This document shows positions 44,239-54,346 of a DNA stretch of 64,000 nt, piece after piece. The notes beneath the pieces were generated by a model. It worked only from the letters and a program-made list of their open reading frames with translations. It did not search any database and was not told the origin of the DNA. Positions within the stretch are counted from its first letter, which is position 1, and every line of letters starts with the position of its first letter. The translations under genes were made by a program, and so were the position numbers. This DNA is from Bradyrhizobium sp. ORS 285 (GTDB lineage: Bacteria > Pseudomonadota > Alphaproteobacteria > Rhizobiales > Xanthobacteraceae): contig NZ_LT859959.1 of the NCBI RefSeq assembly GCF_900176205.1, positions 6,623,001 through 6,687,000 of the forward strand. The letters run 5' to 3'.

Positions 44239-44640
44239 CTAGTGCCGCTTGCGGATCGTTCTCTCTTCGGCCGCGACGATCGGTCGCTCCGCGCCCCGCC
44301 CCGGCGCGACCTTGGCGATCTTCAAGGCCGATTTCGGCAGCTTCTCCGCGATCCCGAGCAGCAGCTCGCGCCGTTCCATCTCGCGCCAGACGTCTTCAGG
44401 CTGGATGCCGAGTTCGGCCCAGAGCACCGCCAGATTGTAGAACAGGTCAGCGCTTTCGCGTACCACCGCCTGCGCGTCGCCACCGACGGCATCGATCGCG
44501 ACTTCGATCGCTTCCTCGGCGAGCTTCTTGGCCATCTTGCCCGTGCCCTGCTGCATCAGCTTGGCCGTGCGCGAGCGCGCGGGATCCAGATCCCTCGCCG
44601 CCAGAACTGCGCGATAGAGCCGCTCGATCGAATCAGTCAT
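44239..44640 (-). CDS. HisE-like phosphoribosyl-ATP pyrophosphatase
   Basis: 133 residues from the ATG at 44640. The MazG-like all-alpha core has KLMQQGTGKMAKKLAEEAIE, with the metal-binding E-E-x-x-E, and AVVRESADLFYNLAVLWAEL with E-S-A-D. This is the HisE signature, an enzyme that hydrolyses phosphoribosyl-ATP in histidine synthesis. Classical HisE is about 107 residues and lies in a his operon. This copy has a basic C-terminal tail of about 30 residues and no his neighbour, so it may be a second copy or a nucleotide-clearing relative. I leave the symbol open. Confidence 0.82.
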   Translation of the reverse strand: MTDSIERLYRAVLAARDLDPARSRTAKLMQQGTGKMAKKLAEEAIEVAIDAVGGDAQAVVRESADLFYNLAVLWAELGIQPEDVWREMERRELLLGIAEKLPKSALKIAKVAPGRGAERPIVAAEERTIRKRH

Positions 44641-44745
44641 CAGCGCACAATATTTAAAATCAATGGCAGCGGTGTTAAAGTCTGCGGCAGACATGAAAAA
44701 ATCCGCCGGCGCTGAGGCCGGCGGATCGTTCGAGATGACCCGACG

Positions 44746-45141
44746 TCACCAGGGATTATAGTAGCCGCCGCCGTAGTACGGACCGCCGCCGCCATAATAG
44801 TGATAGCCCGGACCGCCATAATAGGCCGGGCGGCCATAGTAGTAGTTGTCTTCGTAATAGGCGCGGCGGTTCTGCGCCGCGGCGATGGCCAGGCCGGTGC
44901 CGACGATGCCGGCAAAGGCTGCGGCCGCGGCTGCGCCGCCATTGCCGCGATAGTGACGGCGACGGGCGCTGACGTCGGTCAGACCGCCCTCATTCGCCGT
45001 CTTGGCGACGACACCCTTCTCGGCAGGGGCAGAGCCGGCAAATGCGAGCGTCGGCTGAACTGCCGCCAGCGTCAGCGCGGCCACCGTCGCCAGGACGGTA
45101 GCACGGCCGACGCGTGAGATATTTCCGCGCTGTGCGATCAT
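44746..45141 (-). CDS. Secreted Gly/Tyr-rich protein
   Basis: 131 residues from the ATG at 45141 (CGGAGGA upstream). The signal sequence ends PTLAFAGSA. The mature part has an RRRHYRG segment, a hydrophobic Ala-rich stretch (GGAAAAAAFAGIVGTGLAIA) that may be a membrane or outer-membrane segment, and a C-terminal region of Gly-Tyr repeats (YYGRPAYYGGPGYHYYGG). Short proteins of this make-up are frequent in Bradyrhizobium. The function is unknown. An EcfG-type promoter upstream points to stress induction. Confidence 0.75.
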   Translation of the reverse strand: MIAQRGNISRVGRATVLATVAALTLAAVQPTLAFAGSAPAEKGVVAKTANEGGLTDVSARRRHYRGNGGAAAAAAFAGIVGTGLAIAAAQNRRAYYEDNYYYGRPAYYGGPGYHYYGGGGPYYGGGYYNPW

Positions 45142-45173
45142 GTGGATCCTCCGTTCGATCAATCTCGCGAACC

Positions 45174-45199
45174 AACTCTCCAACTAGGTCTACAGTTCC
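45174..45199 (-). promoter_or_regulatory. EcfG-type promoter GGAAC-N17-AGTT
   Basis: On the minus strand GGAAC (45195-45199), 17 bases, AGTT (45174-45177). It matches the EcfG consensus except for the first base of the -10. The -10 lies 33 bases before the start codon, as in the two other cases in this window. Confidence 0.5.
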
Positions 45200-45413
45200 C
45201 GCCTGGAAACCCGGTGTCGAAGCCGCAATTCGCCGCAGGCCTTGCTCATGGACCGTTCAGATTCGATCGGACATGATCCGGCGCCGGCCGCCCGGACAGC
45301 CCGTCACGGAATTGACACATCGCGTGGGACAGGCCGTGTGAACTTGCCGCATCAACTGATTAGAATACCGGCGTGACAAGACCGGTGCGACCTGCGAAGA
45401 CCGGCGTGACCCG

Positions 45414-46469
45414 ATGCGTATGCGAACACCAGTCACTCTGCTTGCCCTGGCGCTGATCGCAGCCCTTGTCGTGCCTGCATGGCTGTCCGGGCAGGTTGTT
45501 GCAGCCGAGGAGCCGAAGCGTCCGGTCGCCGTGATGTTCGCGCTGGATCGTCCGCTCGACGGCAGCATGGCACCGGTGGTGCTGGCCACGAGCCGCGGGC
45601 TGTTCGGCGCGCAGGGCGTGGCCGTCACCATGACCACGGCCAAGGGCTCGCCGGATGCGATTGCGCGTGTGGCATCGGGCGAGGCGGACATGGCGCTCGC
45701 CGACATCAACGAACTGATCCGCTATCGCGACGGCGCCAACAGCGCGCCCGTCAAGGCCGTGTTCGTGCTGTTCAACCGCGCGCCCTACGCGATCATCGCC
45801 CGCAAGAGCCGCGGCATCAACGCGCTCGCCGACATCGATGGCAAGACGCTGGGCGTCGCCGAGGGCGACCTGTCGATCCGGCTATGGCCGGCGGTCGTCA
45901 AGCACAACCATCTCAAGCCCGAGACCATCAAGCTGTCGCGCGTCGGCGCGGCCGTGCGCGAGCCGATCCTCTCGGCCGGCCAGGTCGACGCCGTCAGCGG
46001 CTTCTCCTACCTCTCGGCGATCAATCTGCGCGACCGCGGCGTGCCCGCCGCCGATCTTGCAGTGCTGCGCTTCGCCGATTATGGCTGCGACGCCTATGGG
46101 CATGCCGTGATCGTCAATCCCGGCTTCGCCGCCAAGCAGCCGGCGGCGGTGAAGGGAGTTCTCCGGGCGCTGACGTCGGGCCTGCAGCTCGCGATCAAGG
46201 ATCCGCAAGGCGCCGTCGCCGAGGTGGTGAGCCGGATGGACGATGGCTCGCGCGAACTCGAGCTGGAGCGGCTGCATACGGTGCTCGCCGACAACGTGCT
46301 GACATCAGACGTGCGACGCGACGGCATCGGCGGCATCGCTCCCGCGCGGTTCGAGCGCGCGCTGGGCCAGATCGCCGACGATTTCAAATTCCAGCACAAG
46401 CGCCCCGGGCCGGCCGACATCTTCGACGACAGCTTCCTGCCCCCCGCCGACAGCCGCCTCGTCAACTGA
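45414..46469 (+). CDS. NMT1/THI5-like (SsuA-type) substrate-binding protein
   Basis: 351 residues. The signal peptide is [18 protein letters not shown]. It then has the type II binding fold of the nitrate/sulfonate/taurine/pyrimidine-precursor group: [54 protein letters not shown] and [20 protein letters not shown]. Members deliver a sulfonate, nitrate or thiamine precursor to an ABC permease. No such permease is adjacent; the next gene is an exporter of another class. The ligand is unknown. Confidence 0.82.
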   Translation: MRMRTPVTLLALALIAALVVPAWLSGQVVAAEEPKRPVAVMFALDRPLDGSMAPVVLATSRGLFGAQGVAVTMTTAKGSPDAIARVASGEADMALADINELIRYRDGANSAPVKAVFVLFNRAPYAIIARKSRGINALADIDGKTLGVAEGDLSIRLWPAVVKHNHLKPETIKLSRVGAAVREPILSAGQVDAVSGFSYLSAINLRDRGVPAADLAVLRFADYGCDAYGHAVIVNPGFAAKQPAAVKGVLRALTSGLQLAIKDPQGAVAEVVSRMDDGSRELELERLHTVLADNVLTSDVRRDGIGGIAPARFERALGQIADDFKFQHKRPGPADIFDDSFLPPADSRLVN

Positions 46470-46572
46470 CACCGCGGATTGCCCTGTCACCTGGTGCCCA
46501 TACCTTGCTAACATGCGCGCGCGCCGCTCCGGCCGCCGATTCCGTCTCCGCATCTACAGAAGCGCCTCGCCC

Positions 46573-48363
46573 ATGTCCCTGCTCCGCATCTATGCCCGCG
46601 TGCTCCAATTGCTCGGAAAGGAGGCGCGGCTCGGCTGGATCGTGGCGATCGCCAACCTTGCCCTCGCGGTCGCGCAGTTCGCCGAGCCGGTGCTGTTCGG
46701 ACGCATTGTCGATGCGCTGTCCGGCAACGCCTCGACCGCGACGGCCTGGCCGCTGCTCGCAGCCTGGGCGGCCTTCGGCCTGTTCACGATCCTCGCCAGC
46801 GCCTGGGTCGCGCTGCAGGCCGACCGGCTGGCGCACCGCCAGCGCCATGCGGTGCTGACCAGCTATTTCGAGCACATCCTGCAGCTCCCGCTGACGTTCC
46901 ATTCCGGCACGCATTCGGGACGGCTGATGAAGGTGATGATCAACGGCACCGATGCGCTGTGGAAGCTGTGGCTGTCGTTTTTCCGCGAGCACTTCGCCGC
47001 GATCATGTCGGTGCTCGTGCTGCTGCCGTTGTCACTGTATCTCAACTGGCGGCTCGCGATCCTGCTGTTCGTGCTCTGCGTCGTGTTCACCGTGCTGACC
47101 ACGCTCGTCGTGCGCAAGACCTACGGCATGCAGAGCGAGGTCGAGGAGCAATACAGCAACCTCTCCGCACGCGCCTCCGACGCGCTCGGCAATGTCGCGC
47201 TGGTGCAGAGCTTCGTGCGCATCGATGCCGAGGTGCAGGGGCTGCGCAGCGTCGCCGGACAATTGCTGTCGTTGCAGATGCCGGTGCTCGGCTGGTGGGC
47301 GCTGGTGACGGTCATCACCCGCGCCTCCACGACCATCACCGTGCTCGCGATCTTCACGCTCGGCATCGCCCTGCACCAGGCCGGGCTTACCTCGGTCGGC
47401 GAGATCGTGATGTTCGTGTCGTTCGCGACCATGCTGATCCAGAAGCTCGAGCAGGTCGTGTCCTTCATCAACAACGTCTTCATGGAGGCGCCGCGGCTCG
47501 CCGAATTCTTCAACGTGCTCGACGCCGTGCCCGCCGTGCGCGACCGCCCCGATGCAATCGACGTGAGCCGTCTCTCGGGTTTGGTCGAATTCAACGACGT
47601 GTCGTTCTCCTATGACGGCAAGCGCCCGGCAGTGGAGGACCTCACCTTCACCGCGCTGCCCGGCCAGACCATCGCACTGGTCGGCCCGACCGGCGCCGGC
47701 AAGTCGACAGCGATCGCGCTGCTGCATCGGGCGTTCGATCCGCAGTCCGGCTTCATCAAGATCGACGGCATGGACGTGCGCGGCTTGAAGCTCGCCTCAC
47801 TCAGGCGGAACATCGGCGTCGTGTTCCAGGAAGCGCTGCTGTTCAACCGCTCGATCCGCGAGAACCTCCTGGTCGGCAAGCCCGATGCGACCGACGAGGA
47901 GCTGCGCACCGCCGCGGCGCGCGCGCAGGCGCTCGACTTCATCGACCGCGCCGAGCAGGGCTTTGACACCAATGCCGGCGAGCGCGGCCGCATGCTCTCG
48001 GGCGGCGAGCGCCAGCGGCTCTCGATCGCGCGTGCGCTGTTGAAGGATCCGCCCATCCTGATTCTCGACGAGGCGACATCAGCGCTCGATGCGGTGACCG
48101 AGGCCAAGCTGAACGCTGCGCTCGATGAAGTGATGAAGGGGCGCACGACCTTCGTGATCGCGCACCGGCTCTCGACCATCCGCAACGCGACCCGGATTCT
48201 GGTGTTCGAGAACGGACGCGTGATCGAAAGCGGAACGTTCGATGAACTCGTTGCCAAAGGCGGCCATTTCGCGGAACTCGCGAAGGCCCAGTTCATGGTT
48301 CAGGAAAACGCCCGCGCGACTCTCGCGGCAACGGAGAACGACGCGTCCACCGTCAAGGCTTGA
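46573..48363 (+). CDS. ndvA: Cyclic beta-glucan ABC exporter NdvA
   Basis: 596 residues from the ATG at 46573. The exporter half has six membrane segments (from [15 protein letters not shown] on). The ATPase half has the Walker A motif [16 protein letters not shown] near residue 377, signature [17 protein letters not shown] and Walker [13 protein letters not shown]. Opening and length agree well with Sinorhizobium NdvA, including [20 protein letters not shown] and the DRLAHRQRH segment. NdvA exports cyclic beta-glucans to the periplasm, needed for osmotic adaptation and nodule invasion. The ndvB-type synthase is not in the window. Other glucan or lipid exporters of this subfamily remain possible. 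Confidence 0.85.
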   Translation: MSLLRIYARVLQLLGKEARLGWIVAIANLALAVAQFAEPVLFGRIVDALSGNASTATAWPLLAAWAAFGLFTILASAWVALQADRLAHRQRHAVLTSYFEHILQLPLTFHSGTHSGRLMKVMINGTDALWKLWLSFFREHFAAIMSVLVLLPLSLYLNWRLAILLFVLCVVFTVLTTLVVRKTYGMQSEVEEQYSNLSARASDALGNVALVQSFVRIDAEVQGLRSVAGQLLSLQMPVLGWWALVTVITRASTTITVLAIFTLGIALHQAGLTSVGEIVMFVSFATMLIQKLEQVVSFINNVFMEAPRLAEFFNVLDAVPAVRDRPDAIDVSRLSGLVEFNDVSFSYDGKRPAVEDLTFTALPGQTIALVGPTGAGKSTAIALLHRAFDPQSGFIKIDGMDVRGLKLASLRRNIGVVFQEALLFNRSIRENLLVGKPDATDEELRTAAARAQALDFIDRAEQGFDTNAGERGRMLSGGERQRLSIARALLKDPPILILDEATSALDAVTEAKLNAALDEVMKGRTTFVIAHRLSTIRNATRILVFENGRVIESGTFDELVAKGGHFAELAKAQFMVQENARATLAATENDASTVKA

Positions 48364-48537
48364 TGGCGGGACGCTTTCATCGTGGAATTGAATGGCTGGG
48401 CTCTGTTAACCAGCATCGACCCGGTATAGGTTCGCGACCTGCCGCAACCGACGCGGCGCCGGACACGCTTGAAACCCGAAAGCCCGTTGCCCACCTCGCG
48501 TGACCGAGGCGGGTTCTCAAAGGACCGGACCAGACCA

Positions 48538-49959
48538 GTGCAGACGCTTCGCCTGTTGTTCCGCTATTCCCCGCTGAAGATCATCGCTATTGCTGCCGCG
48601 CTCGTGCTTGCGCCGCGCCTGGCCAATGCCGAGGCGCTGCTGCTCGTCGAGGCCGACACCGGCAAGGTGCTCGAGGCGCAGAACGCGACCTATCCATGGT
48701 ACCCCGCCTCCGTCACCAAGCTGATGACGGCCTACGTCACGCTGAAGGCGGTGAAGGACGGCAAGGCCTCGCTGGACACGCTGCTGACGGTGTCGCCGAC
48801 CGCGGCGTCACAATCGCCGTCGAAGATGGGCTATCGTCCGGGCACGCAGCTCACCGTCGACAACGCGCTGAAGATGATGCTGGTGAAGTCGGCGAACGAC
48901 ATGGCGGTCGTGCTGGCGGAAGGTATCGGCGGCTCGATCGACGGCTTCTCGATCATGATGAACGAGACCGCGCAGCGGCTCGGCATGACCCAGACGAGCT
49001 ACGTCAATCCGAACGGCCTGCCGGCCGACGGCCAGATCACCTCGGCGCGCGATCTCGCGATCCTGGCGCGCGCCATCATCCGCGACCTGCCGGAATACGA
49101 GTACTTCGTTCACATCCCGTCGATCCGCTACGGCCGCCGCGTGGTGCAGAACTTCAACCGGCTGATCGGGCGCTATCCCGGCGCCGACGGCTTCAAGACC
49201 GGCTTCATCTGCGCCTCCGGCTACAATCTGGTGGCCTCCGCGACCCGCAACGGCAAGCGCCTGATCGCGGTGGTGCTCGGCGCCTCATCTGGCCAGGCGC
49301 GCGCCGTGCGCGCGATCCAGATGCTCGACCGCGGCTTCAACGGCAATCAGCTGAGCTGGCTGAAGGCGCCGCTCGGCAATGTCGAGCAGCTGGTGCCGGT
49401 CGACGCCACGCCGCCGAACCTGCGCGACGACATGTGCAGCGGCAAGCGCCATCGTCCGGCAAGCGACGATGACGGCGAAGAGGCGAGCACCGACGGCGAG
49501 ACGACCACCGGCGGCACCCTGCTCGCCGGGCTGCAGGCCCCGACGATGAAGCCGTCAGAACTCTTGGCCGCAGCGCCCGCCCCGTCCGAGCCGGTGCTGG
49601 TCTATACCGGTCCCACCCGCACGGGCACGGCCCTGATCGCTGCAGTCGCAGCCGATGCCGATGCGCAGACCCCGGCGAAACACCGCGGCAAGAAGGCGCA
49701 TGCCGTGGCCGCCCGAAAGGACGTCAAACCGGCGCCCCGCACCGCGGCGAAGTTCGAGGCGGAGGCGAAGCCGACCGCCAAGCCGGACGCGAAAAACGCC
49801 GAGGCCAAGCCGGCTGCGGCCCGCCACGTCGCCGCCAAGCACGATTCCGGCACGAAACCGCCGGAAAAACCCGCTGCCGACACAGCGGCCAAGCCAGCCA
49901 AGCCGAAGGCAGCCGCCAAGCCGAAGACCGAGGGCAAGCCGGCCCCGAAGGACGGCTGA
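48538..49959 (+). CDS. D-alanyl-D-alanine carboxypeptidase with long Ala/Lys/Pro tail
   Basis: 473 residues from a GTG at 48538; a TTG at 48469 is possible but lacks a ribosome site. The signal peptide ends PRLANA. The serine peptidase motifs of the S11 family are all present: PASVTKLMTAYV (S-x-x-K at about residues 58-61), VKSANDMAVVLAEG (S-x-N) and DGFKTGFICASGYNL (K-T-G). The enzyme trims the terminal D-Ala of peptidoglycan stem peptides in the periplasm. After about residue 300 there is no PBP5-like C-domain. Instead there is a tail of about 130 residues rich in Ala, Lys and Pro, possibly for cell-wall contact. Confidence 0.92.
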   Translation: MQTLRLLFRYSPLKIIAIAAALVLAPRLANAEALLLVEADTGKVLEAQNATYPWYPASVTKLMTAYVTLKAVKDGKASLDTLLTVSPTAASQSPSKMGYRPGTQLTVDNALKMMLVKSANDMAVVLAEGIGGSIDGFSIMMNETAQRLGMTQTSYVNPNGLPADGQITSARDLAILARAIIRDLPEYEYFVHIPSIRYGRRVVQNFNRLIGRYPGADGFKTGFICASGYNLVASATRNGKRLIAVVLGASSGQARAVRAIQMLDRGFNGNQLSWLKAPLGNVEQLVPVDATPPNLRDDMCSGKRHRPASDDDGEEASTDGETTTGGTLLAGLQAPTMKPSELLAAAPAPSEPVLVYTGPTRTGTALIAAVAADADAQTPAKHRGKKAHAVAARKDVKPAPRTAAKFEAEAKPTAKPDAKNAEAKPAAARHVAAKHDSGTKPPEKPAADTAAKPAKPKAAAKPKTEGKPAPKDG

Positions 49960-50157
49960 TCCCCGCGCCGCACAGCCGCGCCCGGCAGGCAGCCAGCCTC
50001 GCCGCCGGCGGACAGTTCTCCCCGTCCCTCTTTGGTCTACGCCCCGGCCGCTTGCCTTGCCCGGCCGGAGGCTGGATATTGGCGCCGAAAGTCGCCCGGG
50101 CACGACCGGCGCAGACGCATCAAGCAACCAAAAGAGACGATCAGGAGAGGAAGGGTC

Positions 50158-51849
50158 ATGGAGCGCATCTGGCTCAAGCACTATCCGGCCGGCGTTCCCG
50201 CCGATATCGATCCCGGCAAATATCAATCGCTGGTCGATCTGCTGGAAGAAAGCTTCAAGAAATTCGCCGACCGCCGCGCCTTCATCTGCATGGACAAGGC
50301 GATCAGCTATCGCGAGCTCGACGAGATGTCGGTCGCGATGGGGGCCTATCTGCAGGGCCTCGGGCTATCCAAGGGCGCGCGCGTCGCGCTGATGATGCCG
50401 AACGTGCTGCAATACCCGATCGCGATCTCGGCCGTGCTGCGCGCCGGCTATGCGGTGGTGAACGTCAACCCGCTGTACACGCCGCGCGAGCTCGAGCATC
50501 AGCTCAAGGACTCCGGCGCCGAGGCGATCATCGTGCTGGAGAATTTTGCCCACACGGTACAGCAGGTCGTCAGCCATACCCAGGTCAAGCACATCGTGAT
50601 CGCCAGCATGGGCGACCTGCTCGGCTTCAAGGGCGTGATCGTCAATCTCGTCGTGCGCCGGCTGAAGAAGATGGTGCCGGCATTCTCGCTGCCCGGCGCG
50701 GTGCCGTTCAACGACGCGCTCGCGGCCGGCCGCGGCAAGCGTTTCCAGAAGCCCGTGATCGGTCCCGACGATGTCGCCTTCCTGCAGTATACCGGCGGCA
50801 CCACCGGCGTTTCCAAGGGCGCCACGCTGCTCCACCGCAACGTCGTCGCCAACGTGCTGCAGAACGATGCGTGGCTGCAGCCGGTGATGGACCGGCCGCC
50901 GCATGTCGATCAGCTGCTGATCGTCTGCGCGCTGCCGCTCTATCACATCTTCGCGCTGACCTGCTGCTTCCTGCTCGCGGTGCGCGCCGGCGGCGCCAAT
51001 CTGCTGATCCCCAATCCGCGCGACATCGCGGGCTTTATCAAGGAGCTGATGAAATATCAGGTCAACACCTTCCCGGCCGTCAACACGCTGTACAACGGCC
51101 TGCTGCATCATCCCGATTTCAAGAAGATCGACTTCTCCAAGCTCAAGGTCTCCAACGGTGGCGGCATGGCCGTGCAGCGTCCGGTAGCCGAGCAGTGGAA
51201 GCAGGTGACGGGATGCAGCATCGCCGAGGGCTATGGCCTGTCAGAGACCGCGCCGGTGCTGACCTGCAACGTGCCGACCTCGACGGACTTCACCGGCACG
51301 ATCGGCTTGCCGCTGCCCTCGACCTTGCTGTCGATCCGTGACGATGACGGCAACGAGGTGCCGCTCGGCCAGCCCGGCGAAATCTGCGCCAAGGGCCCGC
51401 AGGTGATGGCGGGCTATTGGAACAGGCCTGACGAGACCGCCAAGGTGATGACCGCGGACGGCTTCTTCCGCACCGGCGACGTCGGCGTGATGGCCGCGGA
51501 CGGTTCGGTCAAGATCGTCGACCGCAAGAAGGACATGATCCTGGTCTCCGGCTTCAACGTCTATCCGAACGAGGTCGAGGAGGTCATCGCCACCCATCCG
51601 GGCGTTCTGGAGACCGCCGTGATCGGCCTGCCCGACGAGAAGACCGGCGAAGTCGTCAAGGCCTTCGTGGTCAAGAAGGACCCGAACCTGACGCCCGAGG
51701 ACATCGTCAAGCACTGCCACGAGCAGCTGACGAACTACAAGGTGCCGAAGCAGATCGAGTTCAGGACCGAGCTGCCGAAGACCAATGTCGGCAAGATCCT
51801 GCGCCGCGAGCTGCGTGACGAGAAGAAGAATCCGGCAGCCGCCGCCTGA
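50158..51849 (+). CDS. fadD: Long-chain fatty acid-CoA ligase
   Basis: 563 residues from the ATG at 50158 behind GAGAGGAAGGG. The ANL motifs are LQYTGGTTGVSKGATLLHRN, GYGLSETAPVLTCN, FFRTGDVGVMAADGSVKIVD, RKKDMILVSGFNVYPNEVEE and the C-terminal Lys motif TNVGKILRRELR. The N-terminus MERIWLKHYPAGVPADID is that of bacterial FadD. It activates long-chain fatty acids to acyl-CoA at the inner membrane for beta-oxidation or phospholipid use. Single gene; the gaps to both neighbours exceed 150 bases. Confidence 0.92.
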   Translation: MERIWLKHYPAGVPADIDPGKYQSLVDLLEESFKKFADRRAFICMDKAISYRELDEMSVAMGAYLQGLGLSKGARVALMMPNVLQYPIAISAVLRAGYAVVNVNPLYTPRELEHQLKDSGAEAIIVLENFAHTVQQVVSHTQVKHIVIASMGDLLGFKGVIVNLVVRRLKKMVPAFSLPGAVPFNDALAAGRGKRFQKPVIGPDDVAFLQYTGGTTGVSKGATLLHRNVVANVLQNDAWLQPVMDRPPHVDQLLIVCALPLYHIFALTCCFLLAVRAGGANLLIPNPRDIAGFIKELMKYQVNTFPAVNTLYNGLLHHPDFKKIDFSKLKVSNGGGMAVQRPVAEQWKQVTGCSIAEGYGLSETAPVLTCNVPTSTDFTGTIGLPLPSTLLSIRDDDGNEVPLGQPGEICAKGPQVMAGYWNRPDETAKVMTADGFFRTGDVGVMAADGSVKIVDRKKDMILVSGFNVYPNEVEEVIATHPGVLETAVIGLPDEKTGEVVKAFVVKKDPNLTPEDIVKHCHEQLTNYKVPKQIEFRTELPKTNVGKILRRELRDEKKNPAAAA

Positions 51850-52015
51850 TCCGTTGGCACTGCAGCACCGTTGTGCGATGACGGAGTCGTGAACGCGGCG
51901 GGCCGTTGCCGTTTTTCGCCCGCCGCATAGTGTAGCGCGCACCGCGCAAGACACGTTCGAGAAGCACGTTCGCAAGACACGCGCTCAGCATAGATCCAGG
52001 GGAAGGAGTTTCGAT

Positions 52016-52501
52016 ATGACGATCCAGGTTGGCGACAAGCTGCCGGAGGCCCAGTTCCGCGTCATGACCGGCGAGGGCCCGCAGGTCAAAACCACCGACG
52101 ACATCTTCAAGGGCAAGAAGGTCGCGCTGTTCGCGGTGCCCGGTGCCTACACCGGCACCTGCCACAAGATGCATCTGCCTAGCATCTTCCTCAACGCTTA
52201 TGCGATGAAGGACAAGGGCGTCGACAGCATCGCGATCGTCTCGGTCAACGACGCCTTCGTGATGAACGCCTGGAAGCGCGACACCGACCAGCGCGACGAG
52301 GCCATCTTCCTGGCCGACGGCAATGCCGACTTCACCAAGGCGATCGGCATGGAGCTCGACGCCTCCGGCGCCGGCCTCGGCATCCGCTCCAAGCGCTATT
52401 CGATGCTGGTCGAGGACGGCAAGGTCACCAAGCTGAACCTCGAAGCCGCCCCGGGCAAGGTCGAAGTCTCCGGCGGCGACACGCTGCTCGGGCAGCTTTA
52501 A
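52016..52501 (+). CDS. Peroxiredoxin, Prx5/AhpC-TSA type
   Basis: 161 residues from the ATG at 52016 (GGAAGGAG upstream). The active-site segment is FAVPGAYTGTCHKMHLPS, with the peroxidatic Cys at residue 49, preceded by KKVALFA, as in the Prx5 subfamily. No other Cys is present, so it is a 1-Cys type that needs an external thiol such as glutathione or glutaredoxin. It reduces H2O2 and organic hydroperoxides in the cytosol. A strong terminator follows. Confidence 0.93.
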   Translation: MTIQVGDKLPEAQFRVMTGEGPQVKTTDDIFKGKKVALFAVPGAYTGTCHKMHLPSIFLNAYAMKDKGVDSIAIVSVNDAFVMNAWKRDTDQRDEAIFLADGNADFTKAIGMELDASGAGLGIRSKRYSMLVEDGKVTKLNLEAAPGKVEVSGGDTLLGQL

Positions 52502-52526
52502 GGCCACGCCGCTCGATCTGAATACG

Positions 52527-52554
52527 AAGGCCCGCGCTCATGCGCGGGCCTTTT
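52527..52554 (+). terminator. Rho-independent terminator after the peroxiredoxin gene
   Basis: AAGGCCCGCGC (52527-52537), a 4-base loop, GCGCGGGCCTT (52542-52552), then TT. The T tract is short, but the 11-bp stem is perfect. Confidence 0.82.
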
Positions 52555-52635
52555 GCTTGTTCGCTCCTTCGTATTTTACCGAACCGAGAAGAGCATCGGA
52601 CACGTTCTGTCGCTAGGAATAGGCGGGGAGATCGC

Positions 52636-52917
52636 ATGACGACAATCCTGATCACTTGCGCCTTCCTCATCTTTTGCCTTTGGCGCATCCGCCGCGCGCA
52701 TGAGGATGCGCAGAAGCATTGGGCCAGCGGCCTGGCACGTGACCCGCTCTACTGGATCGGCAGCGTCATCGCGCTGATCGTGCTCGGACTGGCGATGTAT
52801 ATGGCCCGTGAGCACATGGGCTTCACGGGCCCGGGACGCTGGTTCTGGGGCGCAGAACTCGTTTTGATCGTCGCGACCCTCCTGGTTCGCCGGACGCTCA
52901 AATGGAGATACGGCTAA
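52636..52917 (+). CDS. Small membrane protein of unknown function
   Basis: 93 residues from the ATG at 52636 (GGGGAG upstream). Three hydrophobic stretches: [14 protein letters not shown] at the N-terminus, [18 protein letters not shown] in the middle and [16 protein letters not shown] near the end, with a charged loop [12 protein letters not shown]. No family recognised. Its stop overlaps the stop of rnhA on the opposite strand by two bases. Confidence 0.7.
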   Translation: MTTILITCAFLIFCLWRIRRAHEDAQKHWASGLARDPLYWIGSVIALIVLGLAMYMAREHMGFTGPGRWFWGAELVLIVATLLVRRTLKWRYG

Positions 52918-53378
52918 CCCCGCACGTTCTTCTGCATCCTGGCCATCGCCACGCCATCACGCGCCAATTGATCCGCGCGCTCGTTCTCGGGGTGGCCGGC
53001 GTGGCCCTTGACCCAGTGCCAGTTCACCTTGTGCGGCTTCAGCGCCTCGTCCAGGCGCTGCCAGAGCTCGGCGTTCTTGACCGGCTTCTTGTCGGCGGTC
53101 TTCCAGCCGTTGCGCTTCCAGCCGTGGATCCAGCCGGTGATGCCCTGTCTCACATATTGGCTGTCGGTGTAGAGCTCGACCTGGCACGACTTCTTCAGCG
53201 CCTCAAGCGCCGAGATCGCGGCCATCAGCTCCATACGGTTGTTGGTCGTGTGGGGCTCGCCGCCCTTGAGCTCTTTTTCCTTGTCGCCGAAGCGCAGGAT
53301 CGCGCCCCAGCCCCCGGGGCCGGGATTGCCCGAGCAGGCGCCGTCGGTGAAGATGCTGACGACCGGATGTTCGCTCAT
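52914..53378 (-). CDS. rnhA: Ribonuclease HI
   Basis: 154 residues from the ATG at 53378. All catalytic acidic residues are present: Asp12 ([13 protein letters not shown]), Glu50 ([10 protein letters not shown]), Asp72 (LYTDSQYV) and Asp136 ([10 protein letters not shown]), plus the W-V-K-G-H-A-G-H loop. It degrades RNA in RNA-DNA hybrids in the cytosol. The start overlaps the thrB stop by 4 bases. The order ispH-thrB-rnhA is conserved in many alphaproteobacteria. Confidence 0.97.
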   Translation of the reverse strand: MSEHPVVSIFTDGACSGNPGPGGWGAILRFGDKEKELKGGEPHTTNNRMELMAAISALEALKKSCQVELYTDSQYVRQGITGWIHGWKRNGWKTADKKPVKNAELWQRLDEALKPHKVNWHWVKGHAGHPENERADQLARDGVAMARMQKNVRG

Positions 53379-54346
53379 GCCGCCGCCCCAATGCCGTAGT
53401 CCCGCACGCTGGTCACCGCCTGATGGAAGCGCAGCTTGCGGAGATATTCGAGCGGGTCCTTCGGCTTGACCAGGGCGCCCGCGGGCACGTTGAGCCAGTC
53501 GACCAGTCGCGTCAGCAGGAAGCGGATCGCCGCGCCGCGCGCCAGCAGCGGCAGCGCCTCCAGCTCGGCCTCCGACAGCGGCCGCACGCGGCCATAGGCG
53601 TTGAAGAAGGCGCGTGCCTTGGTGACGTTGAGCGAATGGTCGGCCTCGAAGCACCAGGCGTTCAGGCAGATCGCGACGTCGTAGGCGAGGATGTCGTTGC
53701 AGGAGAACGGGAAGTCGATCAGCCCAGACAGTTCATCGCCAAGGAAGAACACATTGTCCGGAAACAGATCGGCGTGAATCACGCCTTCCGGCAGATGCGT
53801 CGGCCAGGCGCGCGCGAGCAGATCGAGCTCGGTCGAGAGCAGGTTGGATAGACCCGCCTGCACGGTGTCGGCGCGGTCGCGCGCCTGGGCGAACAGCGAG
53901 CGCCAGCCGGACACCGACAGCGGGTTCTTGCGCACCAGCGGGAAATCGCGGCCCGCGAGATGCATCCGCGCCAGCGCCTCGCCGACCCCTGCGCAATGCA
54001 CGACCGCCGGCTTGCGCGGCCACATCCCTTCGAGGAAGTTGATGATTGCCGCGGGCCGGCCGGAGAGGCTGGAATAGACCGCGCCGTCGCGATTGCGCGC
54101 CGGCTGCGGACAGCTCACGCCGCGCTCGGCCAGATGCGCCATCAGGCCGAGAAAATAGGGGAGATCCTCCACCGCGACGCGCTTCTCATAGAGCGTGAGG
54201 ATGTAGGAGCCCGTGGTGGTGTGGAGCAGGAAGTTGGAGTTCTCGACGCCCTCGGCGATGCCCTTGTAGGAGAGCAATTCGCCGATGTCGTAGGTCTTGA
54301 GAAAGTCCGCAAGCTCGTCGGCGGTGACATCGGTGTAGACCGCCAT
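53375..54346 (-). CDS. thrB: Homoserine kinase
   Basis: 323 residues. This is the choline-kinase-like form of ThrB found in alphaproteobacteria: [20 protein letters not shown] at the nucleotide site, and the catalytic loop [13 protein letters not shown] with [20 protein letters not shown] for Mg2+. It phosphorylates L-homoserine with ATP, a step on the way to threonine. It is translationally coupled to rnhA and downstream of ispH. Confidence 0.95.
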   Translation of the reverse strand: MAVYTDVTADELADFLKTYDIGELLSYKGIAEGVENSNFLLHTTTGSYILTLYEKRVAVEDLPYFLGLMAHLAERGVSCPQPARNRDGAVYSSLSGRPAAIINFLEGMWPRKPAVVHCAGVGEALARMHLAGRDFPLVRKNPLSVSGWRSLFAQARDRADTVQAGLSNLLSTELDLLARAWPTHLPEGVIHADLFPDNVFFLGDELSGLIDFPFSCNDILAYDVAICLNAWCFEADHSLNVTKARAFFNAYGRVRPLSEAELEALPLLARGAAIRFLLTRLVDWLNVPAGALVKPKDPLEYLRKLRFHQAVTSVRDYGIGAAA

